A DNA stretch of 64,000 bases from Bacteroidota bacterium (GTDB taxonomy: Bacteria > Bacteroidota > Bacteroidia > Chitinophagales > Chitinophagaceae), in assembly GCA_023416995.1 (NCBI GenBank), contig JAEZGI010000083.1, forward strand, positions 1-64,000, in the 5' to 3' direction. The first letter of the stretch is position 1, and each line of letters begins with the position of its first letter. Made by a program: the position numbers and the translations under genes. The notes below the pieces were generated by a model that worked only from the letters and a program-made list of their open reading frames with translations, ran no database searches and had not been told where the DNA came from. Positions 1 to 9,569 of this stretch are shown here, one piece after another.

Positions 1-1427
1 AGTGGCGAGTTGTTATAATCGGCCTGATCTTTTGACCGGAAGTATGCCACAAGTTCTTCAGGATTGAAAAAGCGTAGCAGATCGTGCCAACGATGATGCT
101 CAAAAGCAAGCTCCATTCTGCGTTCATGTAACAAAGCCAGCTTTAGCGTCGGGAATTTAGCACTATATAATGGGTCAGTTACAGACACAGCATAAGATGG
201 CAATCCCGCGCGTTCACGAACTTCATCTAACAATACAATCGCCTGAGCATCTTCACCGAGATACATGTGCGCTTCGGCGAGAGCGAGTATAATGTCAGCA
301 TAACGCATCAGTATCCAGTCGTTTCCACCACGGCCCAATGTACCTGCCGCGGATGATGTATCGCGGAACTTGGTTATAAAATATTGCTGTACGGAAGGAT
401 CAGCAGCATACTTGAATGTAAAATCTGCGCGGTCATCACCTGCTTCAACTTCCTTGCGAAAATCATCTGTCACCAACCGACCTGAACCTGTGGACGTAAA
501 GCGGGAATTGATGGTCTCACCACGTACCTGCGAGTTTCTTGCATTCGCTGATGAATAATTCTGATCTCCTTGTGTATAGGGGATCTGCCAGATGAGTTCA
601 CGGTTAGTAGTTTCCTGTGCAACATCAAAAACAGAAGCGTAAGAAATCTCGCTCAATACACCAAAGGTTCGCTGATTCATACAAGCCAACAGGTAAGTCT
701 TAGCACTTTCAAAGTTAGCCCTGTTGTTATCAACACCCGTTGCTGCCATGGTCAGATAAACCTTACCCAGCAAACCATTCGCTGCGCGCTGGGACGCCCG
801 GCCCAATGTAGCCGCAGTTTGCGCTACCGGCAGCTTACTATCCAGTGCTTCTTTTAAATCTTTAATGATCTGGTCGTATACCTGTTTTCGCGGTGCACGA
901 ACGGTAAGTGCATTTGCCTGTGCCGGACTCGTCAGTGCTTCAACAGATAATGACACATCCCCAAATTCGCGAACCAGTTGAAAATACATAAAGGCGCGCA
1001 CAAACTTCAGCTCACCGATATATTGAGACTTCATATTTGCGTTAGCAAATGTTACAGTGTCAATCGCGGCAAGCAATTCGTTCGCCCGATAGATTGGCAG
1101 ATATAAGGCATAATAATGATTTTTCAACCAGGTATTACTGGGCGTTAATGCAAAAGCAGTAAATTGAAAAGGTTCTCCGTTATTACTCTGATTGTCGGTG
1201 GTATTCATGTCATCTGAACGATCGTCGGTCCAGGTAATGGCTCCTTCTCCCACTGCGTCATTGCTTCGGAGAGACTGGTAAAGCCCATTTAATCCAAGTG
1301 TAATATTCCCTTCTGTTGTGAAGTAGTTACCGACCAATACAGAGTTGGGTGGCTGTTGGTCTACAAAATCTTTGCTGCAGGACATGGCTGTTATCGCCAG
1401 CAGACCTGCTATTATCTTAGTTCTCAT
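1..1427 (-). CDS. SusD/RagB-family nutrient-binding lipoprotein, C-terminus cut by window edge
   Basis: The reading frame opens with ATG at 1427-1425 and stays open to base 1, so about 475 residues are present and the C-terminus lies outside the window. It starts with a short lipoprotein signal (MRTKIIAGLLAITAMSC, lipid Cys at residue 17) followed by the SusD-type pattern: an N-terminal SusD-like segment, TPR-like helices with a motif of the LKFVRAFMYFQLVREFGDV kind, and the late RYADIILALAEAH helix. SusD proteins sit on the outer leaflet of the outer membrane as a lid on the SusC transporter and capture glycans or other nutrients. The start lies 22 bases after the stop of the SusC gene at 1449-4871, so the two are cotranscribed. 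The substrate cannot be read from the sequence. Confidence 0.93.
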   Translation of the reverse strand, partial: MRTKIIAGLLAITAMSCSKDFVDQQPPNSVLVGNYFTTEGNITLGLNGLYQSLRSNDAVGEGAITWTDDRSDDMNTTDNQSNNGEPFQFTAFALTPSNTWLKNHYYALYLPIYRANELLAAIDTVTFANANMKSQYIGELKFVRAFMYFQLVREFGDVSLSVEALTSPAQANALTVRAPRKQVYDQIIKDLKEALDSKLPVAQTAATLGRASQRAANGLLGKVYLTMAATGVDNNRANFESAKTYLLACMNQRTFGVLSEISYASVFDVAQETTNRELIWQIPYTQGDQNYSSANARNSQVRGETINSRFTSTGSGRLVTDDFRKEVEAGDDRADFTFKYAADPSVQQYFITKFRDTSSAAGTLGRGGNDWILMRYADIILALAEAHMYLGEDAQAIVLLDEVRERAGLPSYAVSVTDPLYSAKFPTLKLALLHERRMELAFEHHRWHDLLRFFNPEELVAYFRSKDQADYNNSP

Positions 1428-1448
1428 TTCTTAAAATTTCAGTTTGCA

Positions 1449-4400
1449 TTAAAAAGACACTCTTGCACCAAGGTTGAAACCACGCATCAACGGATACTTT
1501 CCATAATCCACGCCAGGAGTAAGGTTGCTTCCATTGTTGTAATCAACTTCAGGATTATAACCAAGGTAATTGGTAACCGTAAACGCATTATCAACACTGG
1601 CAGTAATGCGCAGGTTTGATACACCAAGCGATTTGATACCACCGATGTTATATCCAAGACTGATATTTGTGCAACGGAAGTACGAACCATCCTGCAGGTA
1701 GTAGTCAGACAACCGGGTGCTGTTGCTTTGTGTTCCACCACGTGAAGCACGATAGTCGTAACCATTACCGGGTTGTGCTTCTGAGCGATAGCGATTGGTT
1801 AATTCCTTGTATTGATTACCCGAACCTTCCATGTTACGGAGATAATAGTCCTGCCCATCCAGGACAGTATTTCCCTGTGAACCATTAAAGCTCATACTAA
1901 GATCAAACCCTTTATAGTCCATCGAGATATTGAATCCATATGTGAAATCAGGGTAAGGTGAACCGATCACATCCTTATCTTCTTCATTTACTACTCCATC
2001 GCCGTTGCGATCAACAAAATACAGGTCGCCCGGCTTGAGTGGTGTTGTTGAGTAACCCACAGAACGTGCCGGCCCTTTTAATTGATAACCTTTAGGAAAC
2101 GAATTGCCATTTGCCTTATAAACGGCATCATCAGCAGCAAGGTTTGCCATATCTGACTCACGTACCATTCCGGCAACCTTATGACCAAAGAACATACCGA
2201 TCGGATCGCCAACGCGCGTGATATGCGTGATATAAGAACGTTCGGCACCAGCAACCCTGAGTTCAGGCGCACCATCAAGACTTCTAACCTCATTACGGTT
2301 GAACATGATGTTACCACTGAAGTTGAGTGAAAAATCTTTGGTGCGGATCACACGCGCATCCAGCTGGAGATCTATACCATAATTTCGGATATCGGAATTT
2401 TTAAGATTCGTGAGGTACCGGGTTGTACCTGCCAGACCAGCGATATTTTGCTCATAAAGCAAATTAAAACTGCGGCCATTGTAGTAGTTCGCAATCAGGT
2501 TCAGTCTGCCATTGAACAAACCCACATCAGCACCAATATTAAATTGGGAAGTCGACTCCCAACCGAGGGCGGGATCAGCAATACGTCCGGGCCATGCAGC
2601 ATTCACTACTGAACCACCAATCACAGTACCACCTGGTGTTCCGAGCAAATGTGCATATTGATAGTTACCGATGTTGTTGTTACCACTTAAACCCCAGCTA
2701 CCGCGTAATTTAAGTGTCGAATTCTGTCCGAGCCAGTCATTATAAAAGCTTTCATCAGAGATGCTCCATCCTGCTGAAACAGAAGGGAAATATCCCCAAC
2801 GGTTTTCAGGACCGAAACGTGAAGAAGCATCAGCTCGAATAGAAGCACTTAAAAAGTATCGGCGATCGTAGTTATACATTGCACGGCCGAGGTAGGAGAT
2901 CAATGTGGTATTTGATTTCCCAGTGGTGCCGTTCATTGAGATGCTGGCCGGGTCAGCGCCCTTGCCGGTAATCTCAGGAATCAGATCATTACTGTAATTC
3001 TGACCAGTAAAACTGAGAATATCAGAATTTGTTTCCTGCGCTGTGTAACCTCCTAACAGGTCAAGTTTGTGCGCACCGAACGCTTTGTTATAATTGAGCG
3101 TGAATTCACCCATCCGGTCGGTAAGATTCAAAGTTTGTGCTACGGCCCGTGCAGCGTTTATTGCAGCAGGCGAGCCAGGAGGATTTTCCCCGGACGCCAG
3201 GTTTGTTGGATAGTAGTATTCGTACTTCTCATTGTACTGTTGCGTTCCAAGATTTAGCTTGGCGGATAAACCCGGGAGGATATCGTACACTGCGGTGCCG
3301 TTAAATGTAGCGCGGTTCCCTGTTCTCGTTGTTTTAATGCGTTCAAGCATTGCCAGTGGGTTCTCTGTTGGCTGAATAGCAAATGTGAAGCCATCAACGC
3401 GTTGAGAAGTCTGACCAATCTGTAAAGAACCATCAGGATTATAAACCGGGAAGATCGGCATCATCAACAATGTGTTCATCACAACACCCTGGTGAAAACG
3501 ACCTTCCTGCGCTTCACGTGCATTTGTTCCTGTATACGATACGTTTGCACTTACACGGAATCTTTTGCTGATTTCACCATCAATGTTTGCCCGGAAGTTG
3601 GTGCGTTTCATAAGTGTTTCACGCATGATACCTGGAGCATCCTGGTAACCACCGCTGATAGCATAACGAATACCATCTTTGCCGCCGGAAAAACTCAAAG
3701 TGTGACGATGACTTAATGCATTGCGATACACTACATCCTGCCAGTCCGTATCAAACTCTGGCGTCTTGATGGTTTGTGTTGGAAAGTCATACAGGTAAGG
3801 GATGATGAATGTGCCGTTGTTGGCTCCCGTCTTTGAACTTCTTGTAGCATTATCATCGGAGTAGAAAGCATCGTTCCATACGATACCGCGAGCCTCTAAA
3901 GCGTCACGGTACGCACCATTACGACCATCTACAAAAATTTCTGTCCACTCCCTTGCATTCATCAGATCCACTTTCCTCGCAAGTTGGTTAACGCTGAGCT
4001 GGGTGTTATATTCAAACCTTCCTTTACCAAGTTTACCCCGTTTGGTAGTAATAAGCACAACACCTGCAGCTGCACGTGATCCATAGATGGCGGCTGATGC
4101 AGCATCTTTCAGAATCTCGATTGATTCGATATCATCCAGGTTAATAAAAAGGTCGTTACCGTTTGTGTTGGGATTGAATCCACCTGTTCCAGTACCACCA
4201 TTACTGGGGCCCTGGCTGGTGTTGCCACCTACGGCATATCCGTCAATCACATACAGGGGTTCAGAGCTCGCATTGATAGAACCCGTGCCGCGCACACGAA
4301 TTTTTGTTCCTGCATATGGTGCACCGCTAACCTGTGCTACCTGAACACCCGCCACTTTACCAACCAGTGCCTGGCTAAGAGTTGGCGAACTCAGGTTTAG

Positions 4401-4871
4401 TTCCTCTGCTTTAACGCTGGAGATGGCACCCGTTAAATCACTTTTTCTTTGTTTGGTATAACCAATTGCTACTACTTCATCGAGGGCTTGCACATCGGTT
4501 TTGAGGATGATATGCATCACAGGTCTTGCTTCTGATTCCTGTGTAGCATAACCCGCTGATGAAAAAACCAGCACAGTACCGTCTTCGACTGTAAGATCAA
4601 ATCTGCCCTGCGGGTTAGTGGTAGTACCATTGCTTCCCGCTTTGGTAACGATGCTTACACCTTCGACAGGTTTACCGATTTCGTCAAGAACCGTTCCTGT
4701 TACCCTGATCGGCGCTTTTGCTCCGGGAAGTTCTATCCTGTATGCATTCGCCTCATTGGCCGGACCGGTGTAAACTCCCTGGTGAAATCTACCTGCGGTT
4801 GACGCCGCCGGCATGCCCACTGCCGTTAGGCAGAGCAGGGAGATTGCGATCATGTTTTTTTTCAGTTGCAT
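1449..4871 (-). CDS. SusC/RagA-family TonB-linked outer-membrane transporter
   Basis: The product has 1140 residues, in the usual size range for SusC. It has an N-terminal signal peptide, a carboxypeptidase-regulatory-like (CarboxypepD_reg) domain at about residues 55-125, a TonB-box-like stretch ending in VAIGYTKQRKSDLTGAI, a plug domain at about 135-280 (with the LYVIDGYAVGG and ILKDAASAAIYGSRA motifs) and a long beta-barrel ending in aromatic-rich strands (NLGARVSF terminus). It forms the energised channel of a SusCD pair with the SusD gene immediately downstream. About 30 residues between the signal peptide and the regulatory-like domain are unusual for the family. It is second in an operon headed by the gene at 4904-5770 (32-base gap). 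No glycoside hydrolase is in view on this side, so the substrate is unknown. Confidence 0.95.
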   Translation of the reverse strand: MQLKKNMIAISLLCLTAVGMPAASTAGRFHQGVYTGPANEANAYRIELPGAKAPIRVTGTVLDEIGKPVEGVSIVTKAGSNGTTTNPQGRFDLTVEDGTVLVFSSAGYATQESEARPVMHIILKTDVQALDEVVAIGYTKQRKSDLTGAISSVKAEELNLSSPTLSQALVGKVAGVQVAQVSGAPYAGTKIRVRGTGSINASSEPLYVIDGYAVGGNTSQGPSNGGTGTGGFNPNTNGNDLFINLDDIESIEILKDAASAAIYGSRAAAGVVLITTKRGKLGKGRFEYNTQLSVNQLARKVDLMNAREWTEIFVDGRNGAYRDALEARGIVWNDAFYSDDNATRSSKTGANNGTFIIPYLYDFPTQTIKTPEFDTDWQDVVYRNALSHRHTLSFSGGKDGIRYAISGGYQDAPGIMRETLMKRTNFRANIDGEISKRFRVSANVSYTGTNAREAQEGRFHQGVVMNTLLMMPIFPVYNPDGSLQIGQTSQRVDGFTFAIQPTENPLAMLERIKTTRTGNRATFNGTAVYDILPGLSAKLNLGTQQYNEKYEYYYPTNLASGENPPGSPAAINAARAVAQTLNLTDRMGEFTLNYNKAFGAHKLDLLGGYTAQETNSDILSFTGQNYSNDLIPEITGKGADPASISMNGTTGKSNTTLISYLGRAMYNYDRRYFLSASIRADASSRFGPENRWGYFPSVSAGWSISDESFYNDWLGQNSTLKLRGSWGLSGNNNIGNYQYAHLLGTPGGTVIGGSVVNAAWPGRIADPALGWESTSQFNIGADVGLFNGRLNLIANYYNGRSFNLLYEQNIAGLAGTTRYLTNLKNSDIRNYGIDLQLDARVIRTKDFSLNFSGNIMFNRNEVRSLDGAPELRVAGAERSYITHITRVGDPIGMFFGHKVAGMVRESDMANLAADDAVYKANGNSFPKGYQLKGPARSVGYSTTPLKPGDLYFVDRNGDGVVNEEDKDVIGSPYPDFTYGFNISMDYKGFDLSMSFNGSQGNTVLDGQDYYLRNMEGSGNQYKELTNRYRSEAQPGNGYDYRASRGGTQSNSTRLSDYYLQDGSYFRCTNISLGYNIGGIKSLGVSNLRITASVDNAFTVTNYLGYNPEVDYNNGSNLTPGVDYGKYPLMRGFNLGARVSF

Positions 4872-4903
4872 GTTGCTTTGGATTGATTGAAATATTGAAA
4901 CTG

Positions 4904-5770
4904 TTATTGCATTATGTTGACGTTGTTCTTCCGGGAGCTGGTAACAGCAATACCTTTTTTGCCATCAGGGCTCATGGCAAAACCTTCAAGCTCATCTGCA
5001 CGGTCGGTGAACACGGTGTCGAGTATCACTTCGCTTCCTCTGGCAATAGATTGTTCAAGATCAACCCACGTAAGCTTCCAGCGGCGCCCTTCGATTTGAT
5101 TTTGTACGAGAACTAACTTGCCGTCTTTCGCACTCCACCAGAGGGTTTGAACCCAGGGTGAGCAGGTAAATTTGTACACGCATACACCTGGCGCTGATGT
5201 GTTTTTCGCTTTTGCGAGCTTGTTTGGGTCATACAACCTCACTTCATTTCTTGTTGGTCCATAATCAGCAGTGGCTACATACCATTTGTTTTTATAGCGT
5301 ACATATTCGGGTCTTGTGCCCTGAATACAGGTATCATCATCGATGGTGGCGATTAAAGCGCCATCAAGTGTTGTTTGATTCAAAAGCTTCCTCCAGTCCA
5401 GCAGGTAGATCACGGCTTTCCATTTGGTGCCTTCTTTATTGAGCCGGATGCTATTGCCCATAAATACGGGTTGACCTTGTTGATAAGCAATACCTGTTGG
5501 ATGATTGATAACATCTGTATCATTAATTGTTAGCCTTGTTTCGCGGCCGAGATAAGCAAGTGTATCAGCCTGCATTTTGTATTGTCTGACTACACCCACT
5601 TCGCGGTCGCCGTATAACAGTATCGTGTTACCATGAACTGCTACACCCTGGCAGGCGCCAAGCGAATCGATCGATTGTGATTTTGTGATAGCGGTTACAG
5701 GAGCTTTGAAGTCGCCGGGAATGGCGAACATCAAGGTCATGGCAGTGATTGCAGCGAGTAGTGATTTCAT
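4904..5770 (-). CDS. Secreted beta-propeller-like protein heading a SusCD operon
   Basis: This 288-residue protein begins with a signal peptide (MKSLLAAITAMTLMFAIP) and contains several blade-like repeats of the type VAVHGNTILLYGDREVGVVRQY, AYQQGQPVFMG, YVRYKNKWYVATADYG and FAMSPDGKKGIAVTSS, which suggest a periplasmic or surface beta-propeller. I do not recognise a named family and no catalytic motif is evident. It ends 32 bases before the SusC start and is on the same strand, so it is probably the first gene of the transporter operon. A binding or substrate-handling role linked to the SusCD pair is inference. Nothing in it looks like a glycoside hydrolase active site. Confidence 0.8.
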   Translation of the reverse strand: MKSLLAAITAMTLMFAIPGDFKAPVTAITKSQSIDSLGACQGVAVHGNTILLYGDREVGVVRQYKMQADTLAYLGRETRLTINDTDVINHPTGIAYQQGQPVFMGNSIRLNKEGTKWKAVIYLLDWRKLLNQTTLDGALIATIDDDTCIQGTRPEYVRYKNKWYVATADYGPTRNEVRLYDPNKLAKAKNTSAPGVCVYKFTCSPWVQTLWWSAKDGKLVLVQNQIEGRRWKLTWVDLEQSIARGSEVILDTVFTDRADELEGFAMSPDGKKGIAVTSSRKNNVNIMQ

Positions 5771-6083
5771 TGTTTCCAGGTGTTTTGGTTTGATGGCAGC
5801 GCGCGTATCATACTCATTTCAGAACTAATGGCAGTTTCATTTTCCCGATTAAGCATTTTAATCTGAATTGACCGGCCGGATCATGGCAGCGAACTGTTGA
5901 ATTAAAAGCGAACAGATTCTCGCTTTCATCAAGGCAAGCAGGCGAAGCAGTTTCAGAGGCAGGTTTGTTTTGCTTTGCGCTTATCGGCATATTCGAGGCT
6001 GTCGGTCGCCAATGACACCCACATCTATCCTTTTAATATGTATCTCATCATCGTTTGATGCGAAATGCTACTTAAGCCTTTTG
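5771..6083. other. Intergenic region upstream of the secreted protein/SusCD operon
   Basis: This 313-base stretch lies between the start of the secreted-protein gene and the end of the YdcF gene, both on the minus strand. It must hold the promoter of the SusCD operon, but I find no TAnnTTTG element on the minus strand. No convincing ORF, RNA gene or strong terminator is visible. A weak CATCA/TGATG inverted repeat near 6050 is too short to interpret. Confidence 0.5.
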
Positions 6084-7370
6084 TTATGGATCCATCGGCT
6101 CTTCAGGATCAATCCGAAACGCATCTTTTAATGCATAAAATTCTGTCAGGCTTTCGCTTATCACCTTGCCAACCCGATATGGTGAATAACCTAATTCGCG
6201 TACACATCGTGCAACAAGCGTGTTCGCAATCATTAAGTTTTGTCCACGTGTTGTAGATGCAACTGCAGGACGGTCCGTTGGAATACCATATTTGAACATT
6301 AGTCTTGCTGCATTACGTAGGTTGGTTGTTGTATGTCGCGCATGAGGCTCAGCGATGATGGCAGATTCGGGAATCGACAACTGTTCGATCAAATACTTTT
6401 TCATTTCAACTGCTTCGTTAAAATGTGTTTTGTATGGATGCACTTTACCACCGCTCACCATCAGGAACGGTGCCTTGCCCTGGTGATAATATTCAGCAGC
6501 CAGCCTGCAACGGATTTTGCCTTCTGCGCTTAACGCAATGCCGTATTCATTTGGGCCGGCTCCGGGAACAAGTATTACAGTGTAAGGATACTTTGACCAG
6601 TTAATTGATGGAATTGCTGATACAGCGGCTCTGTTGATGCCAGTTTCCATGGGCTCGTAATCTGCAGCCTGATCGCGTTCATTAAGATCCAGCAGAAGCA
6701 ATGCAAATTCCAGCGGGACGGAGTAAAAGGATTTTGTACGTTGAAGATGTTGATCCAGTGTATACGCTGCATTATATAGCAGTTGATAAAACGCGGGATG
6801 AATTAGCGTCGAATCTTTCGGATCGCGTACTTTAAAATCGATCGAATCAATATTGGGATAATTCGGCCGGCTTGCGTTCCCGTACACACGTATTGCATAA
6901 TTGATACCGCGTGCATCCTGTTCCCACGCCTTGCGAAGGAAATCCGCGAAAGCATCCGTATCGTGGACATTGACTTTAAAATCGTAGGCACCGGACGTTA
7001 TCAGCTTAATCACCAGCAGCCGATCAAGTTCGTTTCCTTTTTTCCAAAGCGCCTGAACGCGCTCGCCAATTTCGCTGATATCCGTATCCGAAAACTGCAT
7101 CAGGTCAACGAGACAGGTACGTGATCTTCCACATGCTTTTGCCCTGGCTGCAAGATTATCCGCCTTGTTACGTGATAACCGTTGAAGTATCGAATCTTTT
7201 GTAAAAAGATTTTTAAGATCTTCGTTCCCATTCTCCAGCAACGAAAGAAAATAATAATTTTTGGCAAGTACAATTTGGAGAGTCCCTTGGGATTGCGCTA
7301 CGGCTTTGGCAGTTGGTATTAACAACAAAACAATAATCAAATGCAGTGTAACAGTTAGTAATCTTCGCAT
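6084..7370 (-). CDS. YdcF/ElyC-family (DUF218) envelope protein
   Basis: The product has 428 residues. A signal peptide (MRRLLTVTLHLIIVLLLIPTAKA) is followed by about 230 helical residues of no recognised family. The C-terminal DUF218 domain spans about residues 255-415, with the signatures TVILVPGAGPNEYG, FLMVSGGKVHP, ESAIIAEPHARHTTTNLRNA and VASTTRGQNLM. DUF218 proteins (SanA, ElyC, YdcF) are linked to envelope integrity and peptidoglycan or lipid-carrier metabolism, but the reaction of most members is not established. The long N-terminal extension is larger than in the E. coli proteins. A possible -7 element TAGCTTTG lies on the minus strand at 7396-7389, about 19 bases before the start codon, without a clear -33 partner. 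It appears to be monocistronic. Confidence 0.88.
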   Translation of the reverse strand: MRRLLTVTLHLIIVLLLIPTAKAVAQSQGTLQIVLAKNYYFLSLLENGNEDLKNLFTKDSILQRLSRNKADNLAARAKACGRSRTCLVDLMQFSDTDISEIGERVQALWKKGNELDRLLVIKLITSGAYDFKVNVHDTDAFADFLRKAWEQDARGINYAIRVYGNASRPNYPNIDSIDFKVRDPKDSTLIHPAFYQLLYNAAYTLDQHLQRTKSFYSVPLEFALLLLDLNERDQAADYEPMETGINRAAVSAIPSINWSKYPYTVILVPGAGPNEYGIALSAEGKIRCRLAAEYYHQGKAPFLMVSGGKVHPYKTHFNEAVEMKKYLIEQLSIPESAIIAEPHARHTTTNLRNAARLMFKYGIPTDRPAVASTTRGQNLMIANTLVARCVRELGYSPYRVGKVISESLTEFYALKDAFRIDPEEPMDP

Positions 7371-7867
7371 CTTTCAGAATTGAAGCCGCAAAGCTACACG
7401 CTGATTTTACAGATATTGCCCTATGACTCAATGGGTAACGATTTGATAAGATAGAATTTATGAAGAATTAATATTGACAAAAATTCTTCGCCTGCATCGT
7501 GAATTGCTTTAGATTATCAGATTTTGCGGAGGAGGATTGGTTATGCCTTAAGGTACTTAAGATTGTTATACTTGTCCCTATAACTGAGACAAAACTTCCA
7601 AGGAATATAAGATACATTAATTTAGTTAGAAGAATAACCAACGGAAGATCGAGATTCAAACTCATTAGCGATCTTACCATTTTTTTCAATTGTAAATAAT
7701 ATCTGGCAACAAGATCAACGGTTAATTAGCAACTGTTCATCCTGGCTATAGCGGCCGTTACGCTGTTTATCTTTTCCATCATTCGATGGGTAGCTGTGCA
7801 TTGTCAGAATTGAGGTGTTGTCACTGACAGATTTTGTGAACGCGGGTGATTCGCAAAAATGGATTCC
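7371..7867. other. Intergenic region, AT-rich, mostly without recognisable genes
   Basis: This 497-base gap lies between the alpha/beta-hydrolase stop and the YdcF start, both minus strand. It is richer in A+T than its surroundings. It contains a possible -7 hexamer for YdcF at 7389-7396 and one doubtful small membrane-protein ORF (listed separately at 7468-7689). I see no tRNA, transposase remnant or strong hairpin. Confidence 0.5.
7468..7689 (-). CDS. Possible small single-pass membrane protein (doubtful)
   Basis: This 73-residue ORF starts MKKMVRSLMSLNLDLP, continues with one hydrophobic stretch (about residues 16-46, ILLTKLMYLIFLGSFVSVIG core) and ends in a polar tail. Positive N-terminus, one membrane segment and polar tail is a plausible layout for a small inner-membrane protein. 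It is the only reading frame of any size in this gap, apart from an overlapping 66-codon frame on the other strand. No family is recognised and no ribosome-binding or promoter signal supports it, so it may be a chance ORF in AT-rich DNA. Confidence 0.22.
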   Translation of the reverse strand: MKKMVRSLMSLNLDLPLVILLTKLMYLIFLGSFVSVIGTSITILSTLRHNQSSSAKSDNLKQFTMQAKNFCQY

Positions 7868-8737
7868 CTATTGATCAAAGAACCTTTCAATCAGCCATAA
7901 TGCATATATGTAAACTTCGGCCGCGTCCTTCAAACGCGTCATCTCACCAATATAATCGCCATGTCCTCCGGGAATAATCATTAAACGTGAGCCGCTGATC
8001 ACCCGCTGCATCTCAGCCGCGTGTTCAACGGAAGCTACATCCTTGTCGCCCATGATGATTAAGGTCGGTGCTTTTATGCCTGACATCAATGCATCTGGTA
8101 TGTCCTGAAACTTATTCATCCTTGTATGATCACGTTTGAACATGCGTTGCAATGCCTCCTTGCTCGGATTAACTGTAAGAAAAGCATCCTTGTACACCTG
8201 GGGCATATCATCGAAAGTTCCTTTTTTCATGAATTCCCAAAATTCTGGCGGCGCACCAGATCGCTTATACAATGCAGAAGCTACGATTAACTGATCAATC
8301 AATGCCGGATGACGTATCGCAAGCTGCAAAGCTGTTGTGCCACCATTACTAAACCCAAAAACAGCCGCTTTCGAAATCTGCAAATTTTTCAGCAATGTTG
8401 CTACATCATCCGCATCCTGTTCAAAGCTTGATTCTTTTTCCCGGTCAGCAGTTCTTCCATGAGCCTGCAGCTCAACGGCAATGATTTTGTGCGTTTTGGC
8501 AAGAACCGGAATCGCGCGGCCCCAGGTTGTCTGTATTGTTGAACCACCACCATGAATTAAAACCAATGGCTTTCCCTCGCCATAGATTTCATAATACATT
8601 TTTAAACCATTAACGATCGAATAACCTTGCTCGAGAGGATTCCCTGGTTTCATACTATCAGGTGATTTTGTTACAGTTTGTGAATGACAAAAGGATATAA
8701 AAATAAAATGGCACAGAAGGATGGTGATGCGTTTCAT
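7868..8737 (-). CDS. Secreted alpha/beta-fold hydrolase
   Basis: The start is placed at the internal ATG (8737), which begins a clean signal peptide (MKRITILLCHFIFISFCHSQ), giving 289 residues. An upstream ATG at 8791 would add 18 residues that spoil the signal and overlap the preceding gene. The fold signatures are the oxyanion segment LVLIHGGGS, the nucleophile elbow GFSNGG (Ser about 130), the acid in MGDKD (about 231-233) and the histidine in PGGHGDY (about 259), so the triad is complete. Members are esterases, lactonases or haloperoxidase-like hydrolases; the substrate is not predictable. It lies 11 bases behind the broken SRPBCC gene and is probably the third gene of an arsR-led operon. 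Confidence 0.88.
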   Translation of the reverse strand: MKRITILLCHFIFISFCHSQTVTKSPDSMKPGNPLEQGYSIVNGLKMYYEIYGEGKPLVLIHGGGSTIQTTWGRAIPVLAKTHKIIAVELQAHGRTADREKESSFEQDADDVATLLKNLQISKAAVFGFSNGGTTALQLAIRHPALIDQLIVASALYKRSGAPPEFWEFMKKGTFDDMPQVYKDAFLTVNPSKEALQRMFKRDHTRMNKFQDIPDALMSGIKAPTLIIMGDKDVASVEHAAEMQRVISGSRLMIIPGGHGDYIGEMTRLKDAAEVYIYALWLIERFFDQ

Positions 8738-8748
8738 GATCGCAGAAA

Positions 8749-9236
8749 TTATTTGATTGACAACGATAATTTGTACAACATACTGATCCAACCCGCCAGG
8801 GCACCTGTTTTAGTTGCAAGTGTCGCTTCCACTGTTTGATGCAGGGTCAGGTAAGTTATACCATTTCTTTCCTGGAACCTTACCGTAAGGATCGTTTGTT
8901 CGGGCCAGTTCCCATCTTTACCTGCCTGCGTCGAACTCACATCATTGCCCGCTTCATCGGTCATTCTGATTGTATAAACAAGTTTTTCGGGGAACACAAT
9001 TTCGAGGTATTGTCCTTTGCACCAACATTCACCATGTACCGGATCATGTATACAGGAATGATAAAATCCCCCGGCTTTATTTCAAGTTGCTTATAAGTAA
9101 TATAAGTTCCGACTGGCGCGAACCACTTTGTTAATTGTTCCGGGTCGGTCCACGCATTAAAAACCAATTCCCTTGATGCTTCAAAAACATGCAACAGTTT
9201 TACTTCTTCGGCTGTAGCGGTAGTTTGCTGATTCAT
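8749..9236 (-). pseudogene. SRPBCC (AHSA1-like) domain gene interrupted by a frameshift
   Basis: Two overlapping frames together make one SRPBCC/AHSA1-type protein. The first (start 9236) carries the conserved opening LLHVFEASRELVFNAWTDPEQLTKWFAP and then loses homology after GDFII. The second frame supplies HDPVHGECWCKGQYLEIV followed by FPEKLVYTIRMTDEAGN and the C-terminal half, ending at 8749. The switch is near 9054-9057, and adding one base would restore a continuous frame of about 160 residues. The ATG overlaps the arsR stop by four bases, the usual ArsR-SRPBCC pair. Either the gene is truly inactivated or the read has a one-base error. I see no obvious slippery site for programmed shifting. 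Confidence 0.8.
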
Positions 9237-9565
9237 TTGCTGACCTTTTTGCTTTTCAAATTGCTGAGATGGTTCTCCAAAGCCTTAAACTTATTGCGCC
9301 AATCTTTTTTGTATTGTTCTACCCAGGTTGATACGGTTTCGAGTTTTTCTAATCGCGCATGGCAAAATCTTTCTCTCCCTTCCTGCCTGATCTCAACCAG
9401 TCCGCACTCAACCAGGACTTTAATGTGTTGAGATACGGCCGGCCGGCTCATCTCAAAGTTTTCAGCAATGGCATTGAGATTCATTGATTCTTGTGCTATC
9501 AGGTCTATGATCGACCTCCTGGTCGGATCAGCTATTGCATGGAAAACATCCCGTCTTGTGTACAT
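9233..9565 (-). CDS. ArsR-family winged-helix transcriptional repressor
   Basis: The product has 110 residues, the standard size for ArsR regulators. The winged helix-turn-helix is visible as FHAIADPTRRSIIDLIAQ, then NLNAIAENFEMSRPAVSQHIKVL, then the wing GLVEIRQEGRERFCHARLEKLE. There are no paired cysteines of the metal-sensor type, so it belongs to the group that pairs with SRPBCC proteins rather than arsenic or zinc sensors. It overlaps the downstream SRPBCC gene by 4 bases. Two inverted repeats sharing GTAAG/CTTAC lie immediately upstream, one inside the promoter spacer, which points to autorepression of this operon. Confidence 0.93.
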   Translation of the reverse strand: MYTRRDVFHAIADPTRRSIIDLIAQESMNLNAIAENFEMSRPAVSQHIKVLVECGLVEIRQEGRERFCHARLEKLETVSTWVEQYKKDWRNKFKALENHLSNLKSKKVSK

Positions 9566-9569
9566 ATAT

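Noticed and set aside
4718..5116. 132-codon plus-strand ORF over the SusC start
   Set aside because: It is antisense to two well-supported genes and has no domain or signal of its own.
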